Source of the DNA: Streptomyces liliifuscus
Lineage (GTDB): Bacteria > Actinomycetota > Actinomycetes > Streptomycetales > Streptomycetaceae
Assembly (NCBI RefSeq): GCF_016598615.1
Contig: NZ_CP066831.1
Coordinates: forward strand, 3,534,001 to 3,598,000
Length of the DNA: 64,000 nucleotides
Direction of reading: 5' to 3'
Of the stretch, positions 42,431 through 50,505 are shown piece after piece (position 1 is the stretch's first letter; every line of letters begins with the position of its first letter). Position numbers and translations under genes: made by a program. The notes beneath the pieces are model-generated. The model had not been told where the DNA came from, made no database searches, and worked only from the letters and a program-made list of their open reading frames with translations.

Positions 42431-45400
42431 TCACCCGGCCGTCCGGGCGCCGGCCGGGTGGGGCGGGAACAGCCGCATCCGGTGCGCGAGCGCGGCCGCC
42501 TCGCCTCGGCCGGAGACGTTGAGCTTGCCGAGGATGTTGGAGACGTGGACGCTGGCCGTCTTCGGGGAGATGAAGAGCTCCTCGGCGATCTGGCGGTTGC
42601 TGCGGCCTGCGGCGACCAGCCGGAGGACGTCGCGTTCGCGGCTCGTCAGCCCGAGCGCCTCGGCCGGGTCCGTGGGAGCGGACCGCTCGGGAGCGCGGGC
42701 GAGGGTGAGGCGGGCGCGCTGGGCGAGCAGGGTGACCGCATCGGCGAGCGGGCGCGCGCCGAGGTGGTCGGCCACGGCGCGGGCCAGTCGCAGCAGTTCC
42801 GTGGCGCGATCCCGTTCCTCCTCACCGCCTCCGGAGGCCAGCAGGGACTCCGCGAGCCGGTGCCGCACCCGGGCGAGGTCGTACGGACGCTCAAGGGGTT
42901 CGAAGGCGGTGACCGCCTCGGACCAGTCGTCCGGGGTGTCCCGGCCCTCGGCGCGCAGCAGTTCGGCGCGCACCCAGTGCTCGTGGGCCTGCCAGACGGG
43001 CACGTTCGTGGCGAGGGACTTGGCGGCCTTGCGCAGGCGTTCCAGGACGCCCGGGCGGCCCTGTTCGGCGACAGGCAGTCCGCGGGCATCGGCCTCCGCG
43101 GTCGCGGCGGCGAGCAGCAGGGGCCAGGCGTAGCGCTGGGTGCCCGGCGGGAAGCCGGTGTTCAGGGCCTCGTCCAGTTCGGTACGGGCATCGAGGAGGC
43201 GGCCCTCGTCGGCGGCCGTGCCGATCGCGAGGGCGGTCAGCGGCAGCGCGTGCTGGGGCACGGTGTCGTGGGTGCCGAAGTGCTCCCGCGCGGCGGCCAG
43301 TTGGCGGCCGGCCTCGGGCAGGTCGCCCCGGGCGCGCGCGAGATGGGCGTGGAGGGTGGTGCGGAAGCCGCGGGGCTTGGCGCTCTGGCCGACGCGGTCC
43401 GAGTTGAACCCGGCCGCACCCGCCTCGTCCCAGCGGCCCAGGGAGAAGAGGGACTCGGCAAGATTGCCCCACACCCAGGCCTCGGTGTCCAACAGCCCGA
43501 ACTTGCGGGCCAGTTCGACCCCTTCCTCAAGGATCGGGACGGCGTCCTGGGAGCGGCCGATGCCCTCCAGGTGGGAGGGCAGGTTCACATGGGCGCGGCC
43601 CACCACATAGGCGGCGCCGATCTCCCCGGCCCGCTCCTTGACCTCGTGCACCTCGGCGAGCCCCGCCTCGATGTCGCCCGACTCGACGAGGAGGCCGCCC
43701 AGGGTGAGCCGCGCGTTCAGCTCGATGTCGCGGGCGCCGACCATCCGGGCGTACTCCACGGCTCGCTCGGCGGCCTGGAGGGCTTCCGGTCCCGGCCTGT
43801 GCATCATCGACCAGTTGGCGACATGCGCGAGGACGTCGGCGTGCACCTCGGACGGTGGCAGTCCTCGCACCAGCTCCTGGGCGGTGGCGAGTTCCTTCCA
43901 GCCGTCGCCGCGGGCCACCGCCTCGATGAGACGGGAGCGCTGGATCCAGAACCAGGCCGCGCGCAGCGGATCGTCCTCGTCCTCCAGGAGATGCAGGGCC
44001 CGCTTGGTGATCTTCAGTGCGCGCTCGCGCTCCCCGCAGAACCGGCCCGCGACGGCGGCCTCGGCCATCAGGTCGAGGTAGCGCAGCGGTGTGGTGGCCG
44101 GGTCGCAGCCGCACGGCGGATAGACCTCGGTGTAGTCGACGGGCCGCAGTTCGGCGCGTACGGAGTCGGGGGACGTGTCCCAGAGCTCCATCGCCCGCTC
44201 CAGGAGCCGCAGTTGCTCCGAGTAGGCGTGCCGGCGGCGGGCCGCGACGGAGGCGTCGAGGACGGCGGGCAGGGCCTTCGCCGCGTCGTGCGCGTGGTAC
44301 CAGTGGCTGGCCAGGCGGGCGGCGCGCTCGTCGGCCGGGACGAGCGTGGGGTCGGCCTCCAGCGCTTCCGCGTACCGGCGGTTGAGGCGGGAGCGCTCGC
44401 CGGGCAGCAGGTCGTCGCCGACGGCCTCGCGCACCAGGGAGTGGCGGAAGCGGTAGCCGTCCCCGTCGGGCGTCGCGAGCAGGATGTTGGCGCCGACGGC
44501 GGCCCGCAGCGCCTCGATGAGGTCGTCCTCGGAGAGCCGTGCCACGGCGGCGAGCAGCCGGTACTCCACGGTGGAGCCGCCCTCGGCGACGATCCTGGCG
44601 ACCCGCTGGGAGCTCTCGGGCAGGCTCTCGACGCGTACGAGGAGCAGATCGCGCAGGGAGTCGGTGAGGCCGGTGCGGCAGCCGTCGTGCACGGCCACGG
44701 CCAGTTCCTCGACGAAGAACGCGTTCCCGTCGGAGCGCGTGAAGATCTCGTCGACCTGGGTCGGATCGGGTTCGGAGGCGATGATTCCGGCGATCTGGCG
44801 GCCGACCTCCGCGCGGCTGAAACGGCCGAGTTCGATACGGCGGACGGTGCGCAGCCGGTCGAGTTCGGCGAGCAGCGGGCGCAGGGGGTGGCGGCGGTGG
44901 ATGTCGTCGGCGCGGTAGGTGGCGACGACGAGGAGGCGGCCGCTGCGGAGTGTGCGGAAGAGGTAGGCGAGGAGGTGGCGGGTCGAGGCGTCGGCCCAGT
45001 GCAGGTCCTCCAGGAGTACGACGACCGGGCGGTCGGCGGCGACGCGCTCCAGCAGCCGGACGGTGAGTTCGAAGAGGCGGGCCATGCCGTCCTCGTCGTG
45101 CCGCCCGCGTGAGGTGTCGCCCAGCTCGGGCAGCAGCCGGGCCAGTTCCTCCTCCTGGCCCGCGGCCGCGACGGCCAGTTCGTCGGGCAGATGGCGGCGC
45201 AGGGCGCGCAGCGCGGTGGAGAAGGGGGCGAAGGGCAGGCCGTCGGCGCCGATCTCGACGCAGCCGCCGAGCGCCACGACGGCTCCCTCGCGGCAGGCCG
45301 CGGTGGCGAACTCCTCGATGAGCCGGGTCTTTCCGACCCCGGCCTCACCGCCGAGCAGCAACGCCCGCGGCTCGCCCGCGGCGGCACGGGCGAGCGCGTC

Positions 45401-45475
45401 GTTCAGCACGCCCAGTTCGTCGACCCTGCCGACGAAGACCGGACTGACGGACCTGGTCTCCACAACGCCGAGCAT
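42431..45475 (-). CDS. LAL-type (large ATP-binding LuxR) transcriptional regulator
   Basis: The protein from ATG 45475 has 1014 aa. Near the N-terminus is FVGRVDELGVLNDALARA, then Walker A LLLGGEAGVGKTRLIEE and Walker B VVLLEDLHWADASTRH. A long helical TPR-like middle (about 380-900) follows, and a LuxR helix-turn-helix at the end: LTSRERDVLRLVAAGRSNRQ, IAEELFISPKTASVHVSNIL. LAL proteins activate target operons after binding an inducer and ATP. The frame stays open for 278 more codons upstream through a tandem-repeat region up to GTG 46309, so the real start may be further up; neither start has a clear ribosome site. No target genes are evident. Confidence 0.9.
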   Translation of the reverse strand: MLGVVETRSVSPVFVGRVDELGVLNDALARAAAGEPRALLLGGEAGVGKTRLIEEFATAACREGAVVALGGCVEIGADGLPFAPFSTALRALRRHLPDELAVAAAGQEEELARLLPELGDTSRGRHDEDGMARLFELTVRLLERVAADRPVVVLLEDLHWADASTRHLLAYLFRTLRSGRLLVVATYRADDIHRRHPLRPLLAELDRLRTVRRIELGRFSRAEVGRQIAGIIASEPDPTQVDEIFTRSDGNAFFVEELAVAVHDGCRTGLTDSLRDLLLVRVESLPESSQRVARIVAEGGSTVEYRLLAAVARLSEDDLIEALRAAVGANILLATPDGDGYRFRHSLVREAVGDDLLPGERSRLNRRYAEALEADPTLVPADERAARLASHWYHAHDAAKALPAVLDASVAARRRHAYSEQLRLLERAMELWDTSPDSVRAELRPVDYTEVYPPCGCDPATTPLRYLDLMAEAAVAGRFCGERERALKITKRALHLLEDEDDPLRAAWFWIQRSRLIEAVARGDGWKELATAQELVRGLPPSEVHADVLAHVANWSMMHRPGPEALQAAERAVEYARMVGARDIELNARLTLGGLLVESGDIEAGLAEVHEVKERAGEIGAAYVVGRAHVNLPSHLEGIGRSQDAVPILEEGVELARKFGLLDTEAWVWGNLAESLFSLGRWDEAGAAGFNSDRVGQSAKPRGFRTTLHAHLARARGDLPEAGRQLAAAREHFGTHDTVPQHALPLTALAIGTAADEGRLLDARTELDEALNTGFPPGTQRYAWPLLLAAATAEADARGLPVAEQGRPGVLERLRKAAKSLATNVPVWQAHEHWVRAELLRAEGRDTPDDWSEAVTAFEPLERPYDLARVRHRLAESLLASGGGEEERDRATELLRLARAVADHLGARPLADAVTLLAQRARLTLARAPERSAPTDPAEALGLTSRERDVLRLVAAGRSNRQIAEELFISPKTASVHVSNILGKLNVSGRGEAAALAHRMRLFPPHPAGARTAG

Positions 45476-46305
45476 CGCACAGGGCTCTGACACAACGGCA
45501 CTGGTTATCCCGCCCGCCCCCGGGCCTCCGGACCTGCCCAGGCCCTCAGACTCACCCGCGCCCCTGAGCCTGCCGACGCCCCCGGTCCCGCCCACGACCT
45601 CGGCCCTCCCCCTGTCCACGAGCCCACGAACGACCTCGGCCCTGCCCACGGCAGCAGGCCTGCCCGCGATCCCGGTCCCGCCCACACCCTCGGCCCTGCC
45701 CACGGCCACGAGCCTGCCGGCAGCTCCGGTCCCGCCCACAGCCTCAGGCCTGTCTACGGCCCCGGTCCCGGCCCCGGTTCCGCCCACAGCCTCGGCCTTG
45801 CCCACGTCCACGAGCCTGCTGCTCACAACCTCGGGCTCACCCACCGCTTCAAGCCTGCCCATGCCCTCGGGCTCACCCGCCGCTTCAAGCCTGCCCATGC
45901 CCTCGGGCTCACCCGCCGCTTCGAGCCCGTGTGTGGCCGCGGACCCGCCCACAACCTCTGACGTGCGCACGGCCTCGGGCCCGCCCGCCGCTCGGTACCT
46001 GCCTATGCTCCCGGGCTTGCCCACAGCCTCAAGCTCACCCCCGGCCCCGGACCTACCCGCGGCCTCGGGCCCGCCCACAGCCTCAAGCTCACCCCGGACC
46101 TCGGGCCCGCCCCCAACCTCAGCCCCTCTCTCGGCCGCCCGCCCACGCCCCCCGGCGGCCCCCTTCAAGGCCTCGGGCCCGGCCGCGGTTGCGGGCGGGC
46201 CCGGGGGGTTGGAGGGGGTGGTCGTGATCGGGTGGGCGGTCGTTGTGGGGTTGTCGTGCTGAGGGCGGCCGACCCCCGTGCGGCCGCCCTCGCCCGTCCC
46301 GGTGC
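45476..46305. repeat. About 830 bp of degenerate tandem repeats upstream of the LAL gene
   Basis: The region is built of short repeated phrases (ccggtcccgcccac, cctcggccctgcccac, cctcgggctcacccgccgc). The clearest part is a 36-bp unit in two full copies and a third partial one at 45829-45927. It is open in the LAL frame (encoding Gly/Ala/Val/Glu-rich repeats such as EAVGGTGAAGRL and GEPEGMGRLEA) and also open in a plus-strand frame. It is either a disordered N-terminal extension of the regulator or a noncoding minisatellite. Confidence 0.8.
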
Positions 46306-46500
46306 TCACGCGACGCGTGCGGACCGGGGTGTGCGGTGGCGCCGGCTATGCACCCGCCCCTCGCTGTCGTCGCGGCCGGATCGCGCGGCCTCGCGCCGGG
46401 CGGCACGGCGGCTGCGGACGGCCTCGCGGACCAGTCGGTAGTTGTCGGCCTCGCGGATCATCTCCGCGGTGCGGATCTGCTGGAGCTCGTACTCGAACAT
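46306..46500 (-). CDS. 64-aa basic helical protein
   Basis: ATG 46500 is preceded by an ACGAGGGGT ribosome-like site. The protein begins MFEYELQQIRTAEMIREADN and YRLVREAVRSRRAARREAAR, a strongly amphipathic, basic helix, then a short Arg/Ser-rich tail. This pattern is common in small Streptomyces proteins of unknown function. Its TGA overlaps, as GTGA, a GTG that opens the extended LAL frame. A strong terminator-like hairpin lies upstream (46614-46658). Confidence 0.65.
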   Translation of the reverse strand: MFEYELQQIRTAEMIREADNYRLVREAVRSRRAARREAARSGRDDSEGRVHSRRHRTPRSARVA

Positions 46501-46613
46501 CTCGTACCCCTCGTGAAGTGTTGTTTCCGGCTTCGCTCTGTTGCGATGCCTCAACCTTCGTCTCCAAGGGGGGTGCGCCACATCGGGAGAGTTCCGCATC
46601 TTGGGCGCAGGAA

Positions 46614-46658
46614 GGGCCTTAGTCCCGCCGTAAGTGGCCTACGGCGGGACTAAGGCCC
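46614..46658 (-). terminator. Perfect 19-bp hairpin after the membrane protein gene
   Basis: GGGCCTTAGTCCCGCCGTA and its exact complement enclose a 7-nt loop, 16 bp past the stop of the minus-strand membrane protein gene. Confidence 0.88.
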
Positions 46659-46674
46659 CTCAGACGTGCGGTTT

Positions 46675-47286
46675 TCAGCTCGTGGACGGCATGCCGAGCA
46701 GGATGTCGGAGTACTTGAGCGCGGCCAGCAGAAGGCCGACGACACCGAGCGCGACACCCGCCCAGGCGACCGACTTGACCCACGGGGCCTGGACCGGGAT
46801 CCGGTCCGGGTTGCCGAACGCGGGCCGGACCAGCACCACGACGCCGACGATCAGCGCGGTCAGCGCGAAGAACCCGGCGACCAGCGCGTTGGCGTTCCAG
46901 GAGTCGGCGTAGACCTGCTTGATCTGCTCGGCCACACCGGCGCTCTGCGCGGTCTCCAGCTGGCCGTACAGCGAGTCGCGCGCCTGCGCGATGGTGCCGA
47001 CCCAGCTGCCGGTCAGCGACACGACACCGAGTCCGGCGGACACGACGGCGGCGGCACCCAGGCCCACGCCGGAACCGCGCTCGGCCGCGACCACCAGCTC
47101 GTCGTCCTCGTCCTCGCCGAGGACCTCTGAGTCGGCCTGGTCGTCAGCCGCCTCGGCGGCCCCGGCCTCCTCGACCTCCCCGATCGCGGCCGTCCCGTCG
47201 CCCTTGCTGAGCTTCACGGCCTCCTCGTCGCGCTGTACCTCGGTGCCGGTCTTGGTTCCGGCTTCGTCCTCTGTCTTGGTTCCCAT
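46675..47286 (-). CDS. Membrane protein with acidic N-terminal tail, function unknown
   Basis: The 203-aa protein has a Glu/Asp-rich cytosolic start (about 1-72, including EDEDDEL), then three hydrophobic segments: GVGLGAAAVVSAGLGVVSL (about 75-95), LVAGFFALTALIVGVVVLV (about 135-155) and SVAWAGVALGVVGLLLAAL (about 175-195). Between the first two lies a polar loop that may be outside. I recognise no catalytic motif. It is a single-gene unit ending in a strong hairpin. Start ATG 47286 gives the best charge pattern. Confidence 0.75.
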   Translation of the reverse strand: MGTKTEDEAGTKTGTEVQRDEEAVKLSKGDGTAAIGEVEEAGAAEAADDQADSEVLGEDEDDELVVAAERGSGVGLGAAAVVSAGLGVVSLTGSWVGTIAQARDSLYGQLETAQSAGVAEQIKQVYADSWNANALVAGFFALTALIVGVVVLVRPAFGNPDRIPVQAPWVKSVAWAGVALGVVGLLLAALKYSDILLGMPSTS

Positions 47287-47406
47287 GCTCCGCACCGTAC
47301 GGACGCTGTCTGAGAATTTCTTAAAGATCCCAAGATCCTCACGCGCCGGGCGGCTTTTCGCCTTACTCGACGCCCGTGCGCCATCGCCCCGAGCACGGTC
47401 GGGACG

Positions 47407-47973
47407 TCACTTCCAGGCACGCGCGCGTGCGGCACGCCACTCGGGCGCGAGCACCGACCACACTTCCAGGTTCTGGCGTACGCCCCGGTACGGGAAGCTC
47501 TCCCTGAGCACCCCGTCACGGTTCATGCCCAGCCGCCGCGCCACGTTGATGCTCGGTTCGTTGGCGGACGACGCCTGCCACTCCACGCGGTGGACGCCCC
47601 GCTCCTCGACCGCCCAGTCGATGAGGATCCGCATGGCGCGCGTGACCAGTCCGCGCCCCACACCGGCCGGCTCCAGCCAGCAGCCGACCTCGCAGGTGCC
47701 CCGCTCGGCGTCGAAGTGGAGGAACAGCACCCCGCCGACCAGCTTCCCCTCCAGCCACAGCCCGTGCAGGCTGCCGCTGTCGGTGGCCCGCTTGTCGGCG
47801 TACGCCTGAAGGAGTTCCCTCGCGGAGTCGACGTCGACGGCCTTGGTCCCGAACGGAATGTGCTGCCCGATGAACTCGCGCCCCCGGTCGAGGTGCGCCA
47901 GGAACTCCTCCGCGTGCCACGGCTCCAGGGGCCGCAGTTCGGCGCCGTCGTCACCCAGGGATATCGCGTACAT
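47407..47973 (-). CDS. GNAT acetyltransferase, RimJ/RimL type
   Basis: The 188-aa protein shows LRPLEPWHAEEFLAHLD at the start, the acetyl-CoA binding CWLEPAGVGRGLVTRAMRIL, and the family end motif VARRLGMNRDGVLRESFPYR. RimJ/L relatives acetylate N-termini of ribosomal or other proteins. Its ATG (47973) lies 23 bp inside the end of the MMPL gene on the same strand, so the two are probably translated from one message. Substrate unknown. Confidence 0.88.
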   Translation of the reverse strand: MYAISLGDDGAELRPLEPWHAEEFLAHLDRGREFIGQHIPFGTKAVDVDSARELLQAYADKRATDSGSLHGLWLEGKLVGGVLFLHFDAERGTCEVGCWLEPAGVGRGLVTRAMRILIDWAVEERGVHRVEWQASSANEPSINVARRLGMNRDGVLRESFPYRGVRQNLEVWSVLAPEWRAARARAWK

Positions 47974-50206
47974 CCTGCTGCTGCTCCTTCACGAGAACCT
48001 CCACGAGCGCGTCCTCGCGCGCCCCGGGGATCCTCGCACGGCCCTCCGCGTCGACGGTACGGGTTTCCGGCGGCTCGATGCTGATGCGCGGCAGGCGCCG
48101 GTCGAGCCAGCGGGGCAGCCACCAGTTGGCGCCGCCCAGCATGTGCATCAGGGCCGGCACCAGGAGCGTACGCAGCACGAAGGCGTCGAGGGCGACGGCC
48201 GCGGCGAGCGCTATGCCGAACATCGCGATGACGCGGTCGCCGCTGAGCACGAAGGCCAGGAAGACCGAGATCATGATGACGGCGGCGGAGTTGATCACCC
48301 GGCTGGTCTCGGCGAGGCCCACGCGCACGGCCCGCCGGTTGTCGCCGGTCTCCAGCCACTCCTCGTACATCCTGCTGACCAGGAACACCTGGTAGTCCAT
48401 GGAGAGCCCGAAGAGCACGGAGACCATGATCACGGGCAGGAACGGTTCGATCGGGCCCGCGCGGCCGAGGCCGAGCAGTTCGCTGCCCCAGCCCCACTGG
48501 AAGATCGCGACGACGACTCCGAAGGAGGCGGCGACGGCCGCGATGTTCATCGCGGCGGCCTTCAGCGGGATGCCGATGGAGCGGAAGGCGAGCAGCAGCA
48601 GGACGCAGCCGAGGCCGATGACGACGCCCACGAAGAGGGGCAGTTTGCCGACGATGACATCGGCGAAGTCGTCGTACCCGGCGGTCATGCCGCCGACCTG
48701 CAGGTCGAGCGTGGTCCCGGTCTCGGCCCGCGGCAGCACCTCGTCGCGCAGCCGGTCGACGAGGTCGCTGGTCCGCTCGGACTGCGGCGAGGACGTCGGT
48801 ACGACGCTGAGGTAGGCGGTGTCACCGGCGTTGTTGTACGTCACCGGGGTCGCCGTCCGGACACCCTCGGTCGCCCTGAGCGTGGCGTCGAGGTTGTCGA
48901 GGGCGACCCGGTCCTGGGCCCCGCCGACGTGTGTGACGAGGGTCAGCGGCCCGTTCAGTCCGGGTCCGAAGCCGTCGGCGAGCAGGTCGTACGCCTGTCG
49001 TGTGGTGGCCGTCTCCGGGTTGTTGCCCTGGTCGGAGGTGCCCAGGTGCAGGGAGAACGTCGGGAGCGCGAGCAGGGCCATGACGGCCAGGGCGACGCCG
49101 CCGAGGAGTTTGGGGTGCTTCTCGACGAAGGCGGACCAGCGTGCGGCGAGCCCGGTGGGGATCTCCGGCTGGGGGCCGTGTTCGTCCAGGCGGCGGCGCT
49201 CACGGCGGCTGAGGGCGCGCATGCCGATGAAGGAGAGCAGCGCGGGCAGCAGGGTCACGGAGGCCGCGACGGTGAGGACCACGGTGAGGGACGCGGCGAT
49301 CGCGACGCCGTTGAGGAAGCCGAGCCGCAGTATGAGCATGCCGAGCAGGGCGATACAGACGGTGGCGCCGGCGAAGACGACCGCGCGCCCGGTGGTGGCG
49401 ACCGCGTTCCGTGCGGCCTCCTCGACGGAGAGTCCGCGTTTCAGGCCGCGTCGGTGTCTGGTGACTATGAACAGCGCGTAGTCGATGCCGACGCCGAGTC
49501 CGATCAGCATGCCGAGCATCGGCGCGAAGTCGGCGACGGTCATGGCGTGCCCGAGGAGCGCGATCCCGGCGTACGCGGTGCCGACGCTGACCAGGGCCGT
49601 GGCGATGGGCAGCAGCGAGGCGGCCAGGGAGCCGAAGGCGAGGAAGAGGACGACGGCGGCGACGATCACGCCGACGACCTCGGCGATGTGGCCGCCCGAC
49701 GACTCGGTGAGGGCGACGGCCTGGCCGCCCAGCTCCACCTGGAGTCCGTCCGTCCCGGCGGCCTTCGCGGTGTCGACGACGGCCGTGGCCTCGCCCTGGT
49801 CGATGTCCTCGGCCGGGTCGTCGAAGGTCACGGTGGCGTAGGCCGTACGTCCGTCGCCGCTGATCTGGTCCGCGCCGTGGCCCTTGTACGGGCTGGCGAC
49901 CGCGGCCACTCCGGGCAGGTCGGCGATCTCGTCGAGGGTGTGGCTCATGGTCTGCTCGACGTCCGCGGCACGGACCGTGCCGGAGGTGGTGTGCCAGACA
50001 ACGGTGTCGCTGTCGCCGCCGAGGCCGGGGAATCCGTCCTGGAGGAGCTGGCTGGCGCGGCCCGATTCGGTGCCCGGCGCCTCGTAGTCGTTCGAGTACG
50101 CGGTTCCGGTGACGGCGGCGGCGGCGGTGATCCCGCCGAAGGCAAGGAGCCAGAGCAGTACGGCGACGAGGCGGTGCTGGACACACCAACGTGCTAGAGC
50201 TGCCAC
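47951..50206 (-). CDS. MMPL/RND-family membrane transporter
   Basis: The 751-aa protein has about 12 helices in two repeats, each with one large extracytosolic loop (about 40-180 and 400-540). Motifs of the MMPL family are seen: MLGMLIGLGVGIDYALFIVT RHRR in helix 4-5 and SVLFGLSMDYQVFLVSRM in the second half, with the proton-relay Asp residues in GIDYA and SMDYQ. Such transporters in actinobacteria export lipids or secondary metabolites using proton flow. GTG 50206 follows a GGGAG site. The GNAT gene overlaps its end, possibly modifying the cargo; that is a guess. Confidence 0.92.
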   Translation of the reverse strand: MAALARWCVQHRLVAVLLWLLAFGGITAAAAVTGTAYSNDYEAPGTESGRASQLLQDGFPGLGGDSDTVVWHTTSGTVRAADVEQTMSHTLDEIADLPGVAAVASPYKGHGADQISGDGRTAYATVTFDDPAEDIDQGEATAVVDTAKAAGTDGLQVELGGQAVALTESSGGHIAEVVGVIVAAVVLFLAFGSLAASLLPIATALVSVGTAYAGIALLGHAMTVADFAPMLGMLIGLGVGIDYALFIVTRHRRGLKRGLSVEEAARNAVATTGRAVVFAGATVCIALLGMLILRLGFLNGVAIAASLTVVLTVAASVTLLPALLSFIGMRALSRRERRRLDEHGPQPEIPTGLAARWSAFVEKHPKLLGGVALAVMALLALPTFSLHLGTSDQGNNPETATTRQAYDLLADGFGPGLNGPLTLVTHVGGAQDRVALDNLDATLRATEGVRTATPVTYNNAGDTAYLSVVPTSSPQSERTSDLVDRLRDEVLPRAETGTTLDLQVGGMTAGYDDFADVIVGKLPLFVGVVIGLGCVLLLLAFRSIGIPLKAAAMNIAAVAASFGVVVAIFQWGWGSELLGLGRAGPIEPFLPVIMVSVLFGLSMDYQVFLVSRMYEEWLETGDNRRAVRVGLAETSRVINSAAVIMISVFLAFVLSGDRVIAMFGIALAAAVALDAFVLRTLLVPALMHMLGGANWWLPRWLDRRLPRISIEPPETRTVDAEGRARIPGAREDALVEVLVKEQQQDVRDIPG

Positions 50207-50274
50207 GGACGAGCTCCCTGGGTGTTATGTGGATCTTTATCGGGAACTGCCCGCAAAGAACGCATGACCAATTC

Positions 50275-50298
50275 GTTATCACTCTTGCAGCCGAAAGT
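50275..50298. promoter_or_regulatory. Inverted repeat in the MMPL upstream region
   Basis: ATCACTcTT and AAAGTGAT form a hairpin or operator in a locally AT-richer stretch before the MMPL gene, and CACTCTTG recurs inverted (CAAGAGTG) about 45 bp further on. Position suits regulation of the transporter. Confidence 0.35.
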
Positions 50299-50402
50299 GA
50301 TCGTTGGCCTCATTCGTGGGTTTACTCACAAGAGTGCGAGGCAGTTCACACGACAATCCAATGAACTCTGTAGCCCCGCACGACGTCCGCAGACACGCCA
50401 AT

Positions 50403-50432
50403 GGGGGGTGCATCGGTCCCGATGCACCCCCC
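50403..50432 (-). terminator. Terminator of the gat operon (after gatB)
   Basis: A perfect 14-bp stem, GGGGGGTGCATCGG with CCGATGCACCCCCC, closes a very small loop, about 75 bp past the gatB stop. In the 50207-50505 gap I see otherwise only promoter-like DNA. Confidence 0.85.
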
Positions 50433-50505
50433 GATCGACCTACACGCGGTAGGAGTGAGCGGCCTCAAGGACTTGTACGCATGAGACCGCCACGGCGTTC
50501 AGGGC

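Noticed and set aside
45829..45927. 36-bp repeats considered as a CRISPR array
   Set aside because: The copies are contiguous with no spacers, and no cas genes are present; they are tandem repeats.
45063..46262. 399-codon plus-strand frame opposite the LAL gene, Pro/Ser/Thr-rich
   Set aside because: It is antisense to the P-loop part of the LAL gene and to the tandem repeats, has no known domain, and shows no ribosome site. High GC explains the lack of stops.
50222..50452. Plus-strand frame in the MMPL-gat gap
   Set aside because: Composition is unlike a Streptomyces protein, it runs through the gatB terminator hairpin, and no ribosome site is present.
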